In this document: in pieces, positions 24,961 through 35,812 of the stretch | How positions within the stretch are numbered: position 1 is the first letter of the stretch | Layout of the letters: each line of letters begins with the position of its first letter | From: Dugong dugon | Lineage: Eukaryota; Chordata; Mammalia; Sirenia; Dugongidae | DNA length: 64,000 nt | Direction: 5' to 3' | Assembly (NCBI GenBank): GCA_030035585.1 | Contig: CM057463.1 | Span: 137,672,736-137,736,735, forward strand | Position numbers and translations under genes: made by a program | The notes under the pieces: model-generated | Databases searched by the model: none | Told to the model about the DNA's origin: nothing | Seen by the model: the letters and a program-made list of their open reading frames with translations, nothing else

Positions 24961-26154
24961 GGTTGGCTTCTTGGTAAATAGCTACCAACTAAATAAGTGT
25001 TGAGAGTCCCAAATGTACATTGATTGCATAGTATAGTGACAAGAGCTTCTTATTCCTCTGTAGGAATGGGATTCTCTTCTGGGACAGGCATGGAGGAGAG
25101 CCAGAGCCCAGAGGGCAAATTAGAATTAGGAAAAATTACTACTCAGCACTAAGGCCAGAGGGGACGTGAAGCACTACCCTTCTGCAGTTGAGAAAAATAT
25201 TAGTAAACATTATGTGAATTTCAAATTTCACTAAAGATAGAGGATTGTTTCACTCATAAACCAACTCCATGATCTATCATATGCCTGCATGAAATAAGTC
25301 AAGTGTTTCTAGTATCTTGGACAAACTCTGGTCACAAGTTAGGCTATGAAAGGAACACTCAAACTCTTTTAACTACCAAAAGTTGCCCTCTAAATATAAT
25401 AAATATACTGCAAGAGAATGAAAGTTATCCTATTTGAGTCCTGAAATTTGATTATATCTTTTGATATTTGCATTGCTTGAAAGAGGTCATGCAAATATCA
25501 AAAGATACAATATTTAGAAAAACAGAAAACCAAGAGACTTTGCAAAGAGAGTTCTCTATGTAGGGTATGTTGTTTAAAAAAAGAGAGAGAGAGAGATCAT
25601 TTCAGGCTTTAAGAAATACTACCTTATTTGATAAGGAAGACTCAAGCCTCTTAGAAAGATTGATTCCTAGCCTGGATTGATGGTGCTTTTAGAAAGTCTT
25701 TGAGTTTAAGTGACCTGTCTGGAAACAGAAGGGGTACCTCCTTGGGACTTTCACCATATTTGGGGAACATTAATAGTTGCTAATGACAGAGGAAATCGTG
25801 GCCTCTCCAGAACACATCAATCAACAATCCGTCTCTTACTGATTGTGCATCAGAGAAAATCTTAACTCAGGTGAGCAGGCAGAAAATGGAATGCTTTCTT
25901 TCCTAGAGTATAGGTTTAAAGAGAATAATATTATTACTTAATACATGTGTGTGCTTTGGTATTTTTCTACATAAATCTGTGGCATTAATTCCCTATCATT
26001 TAGTTAGCAACGTGACCTTTACCTAATTCCTTTTATTCATAACATAGTGATTATCATGGTCCTTACAGTGAATATTCCAAATTATCTTCACCCTTCTCAA
26101 AACTAAATATAACTGAGTTTTGTTTTGTTTTCCTTTATTCCTAAGATCAAAGAA
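24961..26154. other. Unclassified sequence with a perfect hairpin
   Basis: No gene seen. It contains a perfect 19-bp inverted repeat at 25,455-25,507 and a short (GA)n run at 25,580-25,596. Confidence 0.45.
25455..25507. repeat. Perfect 19-bp inverted repeat (hairpin)
   Basis: Left stem 25,455-25,473 (TATCTTTTGATATTTGCAT) and right stem 25,489-25,507 are exact reverse complements around a 15-base loop. The stems carry ATTTGCAT and ATGCAAAT, the octamer bound by POU factors. It could be the remnant of a tiny TIR element. Confidence 0.85.
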
Positions 26155-26533
26155 GAATTGAGGTCTTTGAAATACGGTGCTGGCAAAGAATACTGAGTGT
26201 ACGATGGACTGCCAAAAGAATAAACAAATCTGTCTTGGAAGAAGTACAGCCAGAATGCTCCTTAGAAGCAAGGATGGCAAGACTATGTCTCACATACTTT
26301 GGACATGTTTTCAGGAGGGATCAGTCCCTGGAGAAGGACATCATGCTTGGTAAGGTAGAAGGTCAGTGAAAAAACAGGAAGACCCTCAAGGAGATGGATT
26401 GATACAGTGGCTGCAACAGTGGGCTCAAGCATGGCAACAATTGTGACGATGGTGCAGGACCAGGCAGTGTTTCGTTCTGTTATACGTAGGGTCGCTATGA
26501 GTCGGAACCTACTCAACAACTCCTAACAACAAC
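26155..26533 (+). mobile_element. RTE LINE 3' end
   Basis: 5'-truncated RTE. 'ttgaaatacggtgctggc', 'ccagaatgctccttagaag' and 'tttggacatgttttcagg' encode the ORF C-terminal end, followed by the 3' end 'ggtgcaggaccaggcagtg' and 'cgctatgagtcggaacc', and a (CAA) tail. It is colinear with the reverse copies at 16,498 and 41,886. Confidence 0.9.
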
Positions 26534-26833
26534 ATTGTCCTATATTCTACAGAGGAGATTGAGGCTATTAAATGTTCATTACATTTTTTCTTTTTTTTTT
26601 TCCACCTTTAAATGTCCCCTGTAGCTTTTGATTTATTCCATTTTTCCTATTTTGTTTCCTTTTTTCCTCCAAACCTAAGCCCTATTCTTCCTAGGTTCTA
26701 CATACTATGTCTTCCCTTGAACCTCTCCTTTTCAATTAACTCTTCCTTTTCTGAGATACCCTATCTCTTAGTTACCTATGTTTTCAAAAGGCCCAGGAGC
26801 TATTTAAGGGAACATCCAGTCAAATAGTTCCAT

Positions 26834-27000
26834 TAAACCCAAAACAAACCCATCGCCATCAAGTCAATTCCAATTCATTGTGAACCTACAGGACAGAGTA
26901 GAACTGCCCCATAGGGTTTCCAAGGAGCAGCTGGTAGATTTGAACTGCCCACCTTTTGGTTAGCAGCTATAGCTCTTAACCACTACACCACCAGGCTTCC
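26834..27000 (-). mobile_element. Afrotherian SINE
   Basis: Full-length antisense copy, from 'accaaaacaaacccatcgcc'-type tail to 'accactacaccaccagg' head. Confidence 0.93.
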
Positions 27001-27469
27001 AACTGTTCTATAGATAACTAAAATATAACAGGCAACAATACATTGTTTGAACAATCAGATATACATATTGTGTAAGTTAACTCAGATTTCTGTGGGCAAC
27101 TCTTCATGTGATTGGCAAAATGTAAAATGGCAACCTTCCACAAAATAGACAACGTACTCAAGTCAATATAAAAACACTTCTCATCACTGCCAATCTTTTT
27201 TGAGAACTTAAGCATCACTTTTTCTATGTTTAAGCACAAACTTCTCAATACAGCTACAGATCTCAATGCCTCCCCTCTTACCAGCCAGCTAACAGTTTCA
27301 ACATTTCTCTACTGCCATTAAAAAAAAATTTTTATTTTACCCGTATTAACTATACTAATTTATCATTAACCCCCCTATAAACATGATTTTTTAGTCCCTT
27401 CACTACTAAAATTGTATACCTGCACCAATGAATTAAAAATCAACAAACCCAAAGACTTTTTGTCAGGCT
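27001..27469. other. Unclassified AT-rich sequence
   Basis: No gene or repeat recognised. The minus-strand frame at 27,018-27,266 has no domain. Confidence 0.4.
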
Positions 27470-27659
27470 TTAACCCTGGTGGCATAGTGGTTAAGAGTTT
27501 GGCTGCTATCCAAAAGGTCGGCAGTTCAAATCCACCAGGCGCTCCTTGGAAACCCTATGGGACAGTTCTACTTTGTCCTATAGGGTCGCTATGAGTCAGA
27601 ATTAACTCAACAGCAACGGGTTTGGTTTTTTGTTTTTTTGGGGGTTTTTTTGGTTTTTA
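27470..27659 (+). mobile_element. Afrotherian SINE, source of a local duplication
   Basis: Full-length sense SINE ('taaccctggtggcatagtgg' to 'cagcaacgggtttgg', then a T/G run). Its 3' part together with 23 bp of the downstream flank appears again at 28,555-28,663. Confidence 0.94.
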
Positions 27660-27906
27660 ACTCACTTAACTCTTACCTAAAAGTGGCAAAAACCCAAGTA
27701 AGCATTCTCAAATTTCTGTGCTCAGTGATCTCACATTTCCATTCAGACAGTCCCTAGAGTTTCACTTAGATTCCTAAAATCACTACTGAGCCTCAGCTCC
27801 ATGGTTTCAGTGCTTGCTGGATCTCCCCCCATCACTTCAAAACTGAATGTGCTCTCCTCCATAAGCATGTAGATGGATGCCCTCTAAAGCAAAGACTTAG
27901 TAGGAA

Positions 27907-28108
27907 CCAAACCACTGCAGCTGAGTTGATTCTGACTCATAGTGACCCTATAGGACAGAGTAAAACTATCCCATGGGATTTTCAAGGCTGTAAATCTTTA
28001 CAGAAGCAGACTACCGCATCTTTCTCCTACAGAGTGACTGGTTGGTTCAAACCACCAACCTTTAGGTTAGCAGCTGAGTGATTAATCACTGTGCTGTCAG
28101 GGCTCCTT
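27907..28108 (-). mobile_element. Afrotherian SINE with target duplication
   Basis: Antisense long copy including the 'atctttacagaagcagact' body block. It is flanked by a perfect 12-bp duplication, ACTTAGTAGGAA, at 27,895-27,906 and 28,109-28,120. Confidence 0.95.
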
Positions 28109-28317
28109 ACTTAGTAGGAAGATGAAAGTTATCTCTAAGTATCTGGAGAACTGGTGTATAGAGGACAAACAAGACAGCACATGACGTGTCACAGAACAGT
28201 GCCAGTACCAATGACTAGAAGTCTCAGAGAGATTGATTTTGATTAATTAAATGTAAAAAACTTTCTAAAACTTGGATCAGTCTAAAAATGGAATGTTATA
28301 GAATGATCTGTACATAA

Positions 28318-28535
28318 CAACAACAACAAAGAAGCAGTTGCTGTTGAGTTGATTTTGACTCATGGCAACCCCATGTGTGTCAGAATAGAATTGCACTCCA
28401 TAGGGTTTTAAAGACTGTGACTTTTCAGACAAAGATTGCCAGGCTTTCTTTCAAGGTGCCTCTGGGTAGGTTCGAACCACCAAACTTTTGGTTAGTATTT
28501 TAATGCTTAACTATTTGTACTACCCAATGACTCTA
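28318..28535 (-). mobile_element. Afrotherian SINE (long-body variant) with target duplication
   Basis: Antisense copy with a (CAA)n tail and 'ccaggctttctttcaaggtg' body. It is bounded by the perfect 12-bp duplication ATCTGTACATAA at 28,306-28,317 and 28,536-28,547. Confidence 0.94.
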
Positions 28536-28554
28536 ATCTGTACATAATAAGTGC

Positions 28555-28663
28555 TGTCCTATAGGGTCGCTATGAGTCAGAATTAACTCAACAGCAACGG
28601 GTTTGATTTTTTGTTTTTTGGTTTTTTTTTTTTTGTTTTTAACTCACTTAACTCTTACCTAAA
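28555..28663 (+). repeat. Duplicated SINE 3' end plus flank
   Basis: A near-identical second copy of 27,574-27,681: the SINE 3' end, its T/G tract and 23 bp of single-copy flank (AACTCACTTAACTCTTACCT then AAA). Because the flank is included, this is a duplication or gene conversion, not a separate SINE insertion. Confidence 0.9.
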
Positions 28664-29662
28664 TAGCTGTCATTAAATTCATGGAATTCATTACTTATTA
28701 CCCAATCAATAATTTGTTTCTAATAAAATTGGAATATTATAGTGCCAAAAAGACTGATTAACTAACAATATTTTTTACTTATGTGTCCTAAATCAGATAA
28801 AATTACACTTCAGGTAAATTCATAATTGGCATTCTCTTTTCTTTTGCCTTATAGAGGCAGTAATTACTTAAATAGCACACTAAATAGCACTAATTATAAA
28901 GAAAAAAATGATAATTTGAGCACCATTAAAATCAAAAACTTGTTTTAAATCAAGAACTTATGTTCATCAAAAGCAGAATTAAAAGAATAAAGAACACAAG
29001 CTGTACACTGGAGGAAAATATTTGTAATATATAAATCTGACAAAAGAGTAATATCTAGGATATACAGGTCAAAATAAAAAGACAAACTTTTCTGTTAAGA
29101 CCTTACTTCTCACCAGATCCATAGGGTGAATTTTTAAGATGCTGAGTGGAAGCTTTAGACAGAGTTCTCCTAAAAAACTAAATAATCATGACACTCACAC
29201 TGCTAGCAGGAATTAAAGGGCATTGTTTGGCCTTTAGCTTTGAATTCTAGTGAAATATTACAGTGTCTAATTTGGATATGTAGTTGCTATTTAGATAATA
29301 AAGATACTTTAAACAGTGGAACAGCTCCTGCATTTCTCCTGTTTCTTTAATATAACAGGGTTCCAGTGTAGTTTATTCAAGACATTGTTATCCATTCCCT
29401 TAATGAGTACTCTTTAACACAAATGAAATATGAGTGAGCAGGATTATTAGCTTTGTCTGAATTGCTCTCCATCCTTGTTTCTTGGAATAGGATTTTTTAT
29501 GATGTTATTACTACTGTAACTCCTGCGTTCTCAGTAACACTCTACAGTTCTCTTTTGTCTACGTAGATTTTCATATTTCTTTTTTTTTTTTAACTGTTTC
29601 ATTTCTTCAACTTATCTAGGCTTTCATCTATACATTTTAGTGTTCATCTCTTGATAGTGTTT
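28664..29662. other. Unclassified, with an old L1 scrap at 28,915-29,085
   Basis: 28,915-29,085 ('aaaatcaaaaacttgttttaa', 'gaggaaaatatttgtaatat', 'gagtaatatctaggatatac') matches the L1 ORF2 C-terminal region in sense. The rest is unclassified and no gene is seen. Confidence 0.5.
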
Positions 29663-29671
29663 GTTAGGTAA

Positions 29672-29842
29672 AACCAAAAATAAAAAATAAAAACCAAACT
29701 CATTGCCATCAAGTCGGTTCATAGTGACCCTGTAGATGGGGTAAAATTGCCCCATCAGATTTCCAAGGAGCAGCTGGTGGATTCAAACTGCCGGTCTTTT
29801 GGTTAGCAGCCAAACACTTAACCACTGCACCACCATGGCTCC
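29672..29842 (-). mobile_element. Afrotherian SINE with target duplication
   Basis: Antisense full copy with an A-rich tail at 29,672-29,697. A 9-bp duplication, GTTAGGTAA, is at 29,663-29,671 and 29,843-29,851. Confidence 0.94.
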
Positions 29843-29851
29843 GTTAGGTAA

Positions 29852-31649
29852 GTGTCTATTACTTGAATGGTTTCCCTGGCACCAACGCCCCACAATTGCT
29901 ATAATCTGAAAGAGGACTTTCATGTGCTGATGGGCTGGTGTTGCAAACCTCAAACACAAGAGCACATATGATCCTGGCTTCGGACTCTATTCTAGAAAGC
30001 CTGCACTTAAATTCCTGCTTTTAAGCCTAAAGCCATCTTAAAACTCATTATTAATGTTTTTCCCAATTTTTGTGGAAAACAAATCGGATTACTAAATGAT
30101 GACTGACCACTACATTATTTAATAGACAAGAAGATAGCTACTATTGTTATCCCCACTTAATAAATGAAGGTGTTAAGGCACAGACTGGTGTATTAACTTG
30201 CCCAGATGGTGAGTGGTAGAGCCAGGATTGAGCTTAATCAGCCCATTCTCTTAATTTTAATTTATTGTTTTTGTTTTTGCCATTGGGCTGTTCAAAGTTC
30301 CAATACACATCAACCATTTTGCCAAAGTTCGGAACCAATATAGAAGTAAGACAAAATAATAACAACAAATAGGAAGTCAATTTCAGTAAGATCTTGTAAT
30401 GCCATGTTCCACAATAATATGAATTTGGACATAACATGATTGGTGATTGGCTTCCTCTCTTGACTAAATCTTGTTTAAAAACTAGGATGATCGAAAATTC
30501 ATACTTTCCTTAAGAAGGCTTTTAGATGGGTGCTATTATCACTAATTCGAAAATGAGGAGGGTCTCAAGAGGTTAAGTTTGTCCAGGTCACGTCCCCTGG
30601 AAGTGGCTAAGCGAGATTCTGGAATATGAGCACAAATATGTCTGGAGTCAAAGCCTATGTTCTTTCCAAATTGCATGCCACATCTTTTGGTTCTTTGTAG
30701 ATAATGGATTGTTGCTATTGTAGAACATTTGACTAGTACTTTGGTAGGGAGCATGTTATATATTTTATTTACTTTTCATCCAGATGGAATTACTAATAAA
30801 TCCTACCTATAATTTCCTGTCATAATAGATTTCTATTTCTTTTCTACTCAACTCAACACATAGTTTTTTTCAGTTTTTAATGTCAAATGCTCAATAAATA
30901 ATTGGGGTATGGGGAAATTCTTTGGATAAAAATATCATTTATCTTTTTAATCAAATAATACACATGGATTTCTATGCTTATATTTATTAATTCCTGATAA
31001 GTACCTTAATCAAACATATTTCATTTTGAAAATCCTTAGCCACAAATATGCTGATTTTGTGTATTTAATAAAACTAGATAGCTTACTAAAAGAGCAGAAA
31101 TTAGGGGAAAACTTATCCCTGGATTATTAAGTGTGTCAAGACTTCAGTCTAGACCTGAACTAAGAATAGCTCAGATTCAACTTCAGATAAAAAGATTGAT
31201 ATGCCTCAATAAAAGCCTTCTGCTTAATTTTTGTTTTCTCTTGAAATTAACATTCTAATTTTCTAACTAATTTAGAGAGATTGATGGAGGATATAATGCT
31301 GAATTAATCTGATAACTGCATCTGAATATTTTCTGGTAGTATGTGCTCTCAACCTGAAGAACTGAACTTACAAGACTAGCAATTTCATTTAAAATGATTA
31401 TTTAAATAGTGGCTTTATAGTCACTATTTACAATTTTTGTTCAACTGAAAATAAGAGTCATTAGTTTTTATTCTTGTTTGTACAGCTCTGAAGAAGCCTA
31501 CTATTGCAAATTATATAACACTGCAAAATTATAAAGCTATTATAATCAAATAAATCACACAAACACATAAATCATATTTATAGCTTAACCTTGGAATAAA
31601 AATAACATATTATAAACCCCTTATCTTGTTCTCCCTAAAACAAAGTTAA
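29852..31649. other. Unclassified sequence with two MIR fragments
   Basis: 30,120-30,250 and 30,535-30,665 carry antisense MIR blocks ('aacttgcccagatggtgagt', 'agaggttaagtttgtccagg'). The rest is AT-rich and shows no gene. Confidence 0.5.
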
Positions 31650-31650
31650 G

Positions 31651-31838
31651 GGGCCCTGGTGGCACAGTGGTTAAGTGCTCGGCTGCTAACCAAAAGGACA
31701 GTAGTTTGAACTCACCAGCAACTCTGCTGGAGAAAGATGTGGCAGTCTTCTTCTGAAAGGATTTACAGCCTTGGAAACCCTATGGGACAGTTCTGTTCTG
31801 TCCTATAGGGTTGCTATGAGTCAGAATCAATTCGATAG

Positions 31839-31840
<2 letters not shown>
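31651..31840 (+). mobile_element. Afrotherian SINE
   Basis: Well-preserved sense copy from 'gggccctggtggcacagtgg' to 'gagtcagaatcaattcgat'. It ends in a CA repeat where other copies have the 'gggtttggtt' tail. Confidence 0.94.
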
Positions 31841-31875
<35 letters not shown>

Positions 31876-31893
31876 GCACACACACACACACAC
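31841..31893 (+). repeat. (CA)n microsatellite on a SINE tail
   Basis: About 26 CA units with two interruptions, starting exactly at the SINE 3' end. It is likely to have expanded from the SINE tail. Confidence 0.95.
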
Positions 31894-32549
31894 CCCAAAT
31901 TTATTTCTCCCACTTCCAGAACTGTTTGTCCAAGTTTTCCTGCCATGTTCACCTAAAGCATTGCTTTCTTTTTACCAAGGTTGAACGAGATGTGGTTCTA
32001 AAAAGTTGCTTCCAGACAAAATTCAGAAACTAAAGAACAAGAGTAAAATTGGACTTAGTAGATATATGAAGTAGTAAGTGCTAGAGAAAACTTAATTTCT
32101 ACAACAGGCCAGATTTTTACTTTTAAAATAACACATTTAAACAGGGCATTTCTCTCCTTTTCCCCTTGGAAATCATCCAGAATAGAAAGAAGAAAGAGAA
32201 ACAGAAATGCAAACTCCATATCCAATAAAACTAGAAGATTTCTAAAAACCAAAACTACCAACTTCATGAAGGGCTGTTAAATGCAAAGAAGGTCAGTTGG
32301 GGTAGGGGGTGATATCTAGAGAGGATGCCAGAAAACAGCAAAGACAAAATCTCAGCCTACGGTTCTATAAAGAAGAGACAACAATTTCTTGCTTAGAATC
32401 CTATGTGAAGATTAAAAAAAAAAAAAATGTTTTTAGAAGAAAAGGAACAGAGAGAAAATTTCAAATAAAATACACTTACCAGAAAAAGTCACCATGTTTC
32501 CAATGAAAATTGTGACCATTTGTAAAGCTATAACTTTAAATACATTTGT
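31894..32549. other. AT-rich, possibly 5' part of an old L1/HAL1
   Basis: Phrases such as 'gcaaactccatatccaata' (32,208) recall L1/HAL1 leader sequence, but divergence is too high to be sure. No gene seen. Confidence 0.35.
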
Positions 32550-33582
32550 GAAAGAATGACCTCAGTAAGTCAACAGCACATATCTTCAGGGAAGATATGG
32601 GATGGAAATAAAAAGAGATGAAATTGTAGCATGTCAGAGCTCAGGAAAGAATAAGAAAAAAAAACATCATTACGGAAATGAAGGCAAAATTAGAAACATG
32701 ATGAAGAAATATAGACACTTCTGAAAACACAGTAAAAAAACATAATGGAAGATTTGAAAAAAGCAAATGAAATGGAAATGAATTCTATTAAATTAAAAGT
32801 AAATGAATATCCTCTTTTTACCACTTTATTTTCTAACTTTATTCCAGAAGCCCTAGCCAGCAAATTAGGGAAATAAATACGAGACATAAATATTGGACAG
32901 GAGGAAATAAAATCACCATCATTTACAGATAACATGATTATTTGCTAGGAAAGGCCAATAAGATCACTTGACAAACTATTACAAACTTTAAGAAAATTTA
33001 CTAAGAGATTGAGTATGAAATTAATATATAATAGTCAACAGTCTTCATAGAGGCAAACAACCAATTAGAAGATAATGATAAAACACCTAGGTGTGAACAT
33101 AAAAATATGCAAAATCTGTATAAAAGGGTAACTTTACAATGTTACTGTGGGACACAAGAGATGGAAAATCACACCATGTTCTTGGATCAGAGCCCTTGAT
33201 ATCATAAGGATATCGATTACCCAAATTTTTAAATCGATAGTGTCAATTTGACTCCAATAAAAAATACCAATTTTAAAAATAAAACCAGGCAGTTCTAAAA
33301 TATATATGGAAAATAAAAACACAATAATAGAATATTTCTTATAATGGGATAGAGGAGAGATTAGCTGTCTGTCCAGATATTAAAATACTTCATAAAACTA
33401 GAGCAATTAAGAATTGTGATATTTATGCATTACTAGAAAAATATGTCAATAGAATAGAGATGACAAAATCTAAAAGTTGATCTAAAACATACAAGAATGT
33501 AGAATGGTAAAAATGGTATGTCAGATCAGTGCAGGAAAGATAGATTATTTAACAAAGAGTTTTCAGACAATTTAATAGCTAT

Positions 33583-33746
33583 TTTTAAAAAAAAAGAAGG
33601 CCTTCGAGTCAATTCCAACTTATAGCAACCCTATAGAACAGAGTAAAATTGCCCCATAGGGTTTCCAAGGAGCAGCTAGTGGATTTGAACTGCTGACCTT
33701 TGGGTTAGCAGCCAAATGCTTAACCACTGTACCACCAGGGCTCTAG
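33583..33746 (-). mobile_element. Afrotherian SINE with target duplication
   Basis: Full antisense copy preceded by an A-run. The duplication TAGCTAT is at 33,576-33,582 and 33,747-33,753. Inserted into old L1 ORF2. Confidence 0.92.
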
Positions 33747-34378
33747 TAGCTATATAGAATGATATAGCTTTTTTATAATTCATGCATTATACAAAATAAA
33801 TTCCAAATACATCAAAGATATGCTAAAAGTGCTAAAAGTAAACATACAAAAATAAATTTAAAATCTCAGAGAAGGGAAGATCTTTCTCTGTTTGCTGCTA
33901 AACTCAGAAGCTATAACAGAAAAGATAAATTTAACTGTAAAAAGTTTTTTAATTTCTGCATGTAAAAACAATACCATAAAAAATTCAAAAGACAAAGACA
34001 AACAGGAAAAAAAATGCAACTTATATTGCTGACCAAGGACTAATTTTCTTATATATATGAGTTTTACAAATCATTTTTTAAAGCAATAAGCCAGTTGAAG
34101 AAAGAACAAGGGAAATCAAAAAGCAGTTCACAGGAAAGGATATATAAATGGCTTTCAAATATATTAAATGATGTACAGCCTATTTAATAATAAGAGAAAT
34201 CAAAGTAGCTTACTGATACAATGAATATTTTTCATCTAAAAGATTATTGAAATCAAGAACCAGAACTCAGTAAGTCAGCTAGGATGTCAGGTAACAGGTT
34301 CTTTCAAACATAACTTGCAGGAGTGCAAATTAGTAACACTCTAAGGATAGCAATTTCCCAATCTATGTCAAAATTACA

Positions 34379-34539
34379 GAGCCCCGGTGGTGCTGTGGTT
34401 AGACATTCAGCTGCTAACCACAAGATCAGCAGTTTGAATCCACCAGCCGCTCCTTGTCCTGTACTCCTTGTCCTATACCACTCTGTCCTATCTGGTTGCT
34501 ATGTGTCAGAATCAACTGGGTTTGGTTTTTCAATGGGTA
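34379..34539 (+). mobile_element. Afrotherian SINE with target duplication
   Basis: Sense copy with a short internal partial duplication ('ctccttgtcctgta', 'ctccttgtcctata'). Flanks TCAAAATTACA (34,368-34,378) and TCAAAATTATA (34,540-34,550) are a target duplication with one mismatch. Confidence 0.93.
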
Positions 34540-35157
34540 TCAAAATTATAAATTCACAGACCCTTTAATTCAGCAATTCTACTTAAAGAAATGTATCCTA
34601 CTAACTAGGTAACGTATGAGAAAAATGAGATATGTAGAAGAATGCTTATTGCAACATTATTTCTATTAACAAAAGATTGACAAAAATGCAACAATCTATA
34701 CAAAACCCCTAACCTGAAGTTAGTTAAATAATTGATGACATATTCCTAAAATAGATACTATTCAGACATTAAAGAGATCCATCCTATTATATATTTTTAC
34801 CATAGAAAAACCTCTAAGATATCGTAAGTGAAAAAAAGTTTTTCTGGATTCTGACCTCTTCCTGTCAGGGAGAGACTATTTATTATCCCAACCACCTTCC
34901 CATTGTTCTGCTCACCGTCACACATAGAGAAGAGTACAGGGGCACCAAGAAAGGAAAGTTAAAGTGAAGACATTGAACATCTGTTTTTCAGTGACAGTCA
35001 TTTAATTAAAAATTTAAAATTTAATCTTTTAAAATTATTTTAATTTTTATGGTATAGGTAATTCAAACCATACAAAGTGCCTCTTCTTCCCAAGGCAACC
35101 ACTAATACAGTTGCTCTGTGTATACTCTAGAAATATGCCATGCACATAACAAATATC

Positions 35158-35318
35158 TGGGGCCCTGGTGGCACAGTGGTTAAGTGTTTGGCTGTTAATC
35201 AAAAGATCAGCAGTTTGACCCCACCAGCTGCTCCTTAGAAACCATATGGGGTAATCTCTCCTCTGTCCTACAGGGTCGCTCTGAGTTAGAATGGACTTGA
35301 TTGCAGTGGGTTTGGGGT
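35158..35318 (+). mobile_element. Afrotherian SINE in the left palindrome arm
   Basis: Sense SINE ('ggggccctggtggcacagtg' to 'gattgcagtgggtttgggg') that has no true counterpart in the right arm. Confidence 0.92.
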
Positions 35319-35640
35319 ATTCATATATACGTGTATATGTACATATATATATACACACACATATATACATATACATACATATATACATATATATACATAT
35401 ATAATATATATGAATGTCTATATATATGAATAAGTATACGTATAGACATATAGATATATACATACATATATAGACATATAGACATATATATATATAGAGA
35501 CATATATATATATATATAGACATATATATATAGATATATATATGTATGTATATGTCTATATGTCTATATATGTATACTTATTCATATATATAGACATTCA
35601 TATACATATATAGAGAGAGAGAGAGAGACACTACCCTCGC
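35319..35640. repeat. AT-rich (TA/CATA)n core of the palindrome
   Basis: About 320 bp of ATAC/ATAT/AGACAT units ending in a (GA)n run at 35,612-35,627. Bases 35,411-35,600 form an inner near-palindrome. It probably derives from the AT-rich part of an old L1 3' UTR. Confidence 0.9.
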
Positions 35641-35812
35641 AATCATGAGGTTGCTATGAGTCGGAACCAACTGGACCACACCTAACAACAACAAATCTTT
35701 ACAGAATCAGATTGCCCCATCTTTCTCTCACAAAACAACTGGTGGGCTGGAACCTTCAACCTTTTAGTTTGCAGCCAAGTGCTTTAACCACTGTGACACC
35801 TGGACTCCTTAT
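35641..35812. mobile_element. Two juxtaposed SINE/RTE fragments in opposite orientation
   Basis: 35,641-35,696 is a sense RTE-type 3' tail ('ttgctatgagtcggaacc', 'cacacctaacaacaac'). 35,697-35,812 is the 5' part of an antisense SINE ending 'tgtgacacctggactcctt'. They share no common insertion. Confidence 0.8.

Larger units (their letters stand above)
32550..34837 (+). mobile_element. Old L1 LINE (ORF2 region), interrupted by two SINEs
   Basis: Sense L1. 'gaagccctagccagcaaatt' (32,849) and 'tcatttacagataacatgat' (32,920; a decayed FADD box) are the RT core. Later, 'tgttcttggatcagagccc' (33,178) and the C-terminal region run to 34,837 ('aagatatcgtaagtgaaaaa'). No open frame survives. SINEs interrupt it at 33,583-33,746 and 34,379-34,539. 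Its 3' UTR continues in the palindrome that follows. Confidence 0.75.

Noticed and set aside
27470..27545. Possible functional tRNA gene in SINE heads
   Set aside because: A- and B-box resemblance only; no full cloverleaf, and it is followed by a SINE body and tail.
31841..31893. CRISPR-like or telomeric repeat
   Set aside because: Plain CA dinucleotide microsatellite on a SINE tail.
35047..35523. 158-codon minus-strand frame rich in Tyr/Ile
   Set aside because: It translates the AT-rich palindrome core and a SINE; low-complexity repeat, no protein.
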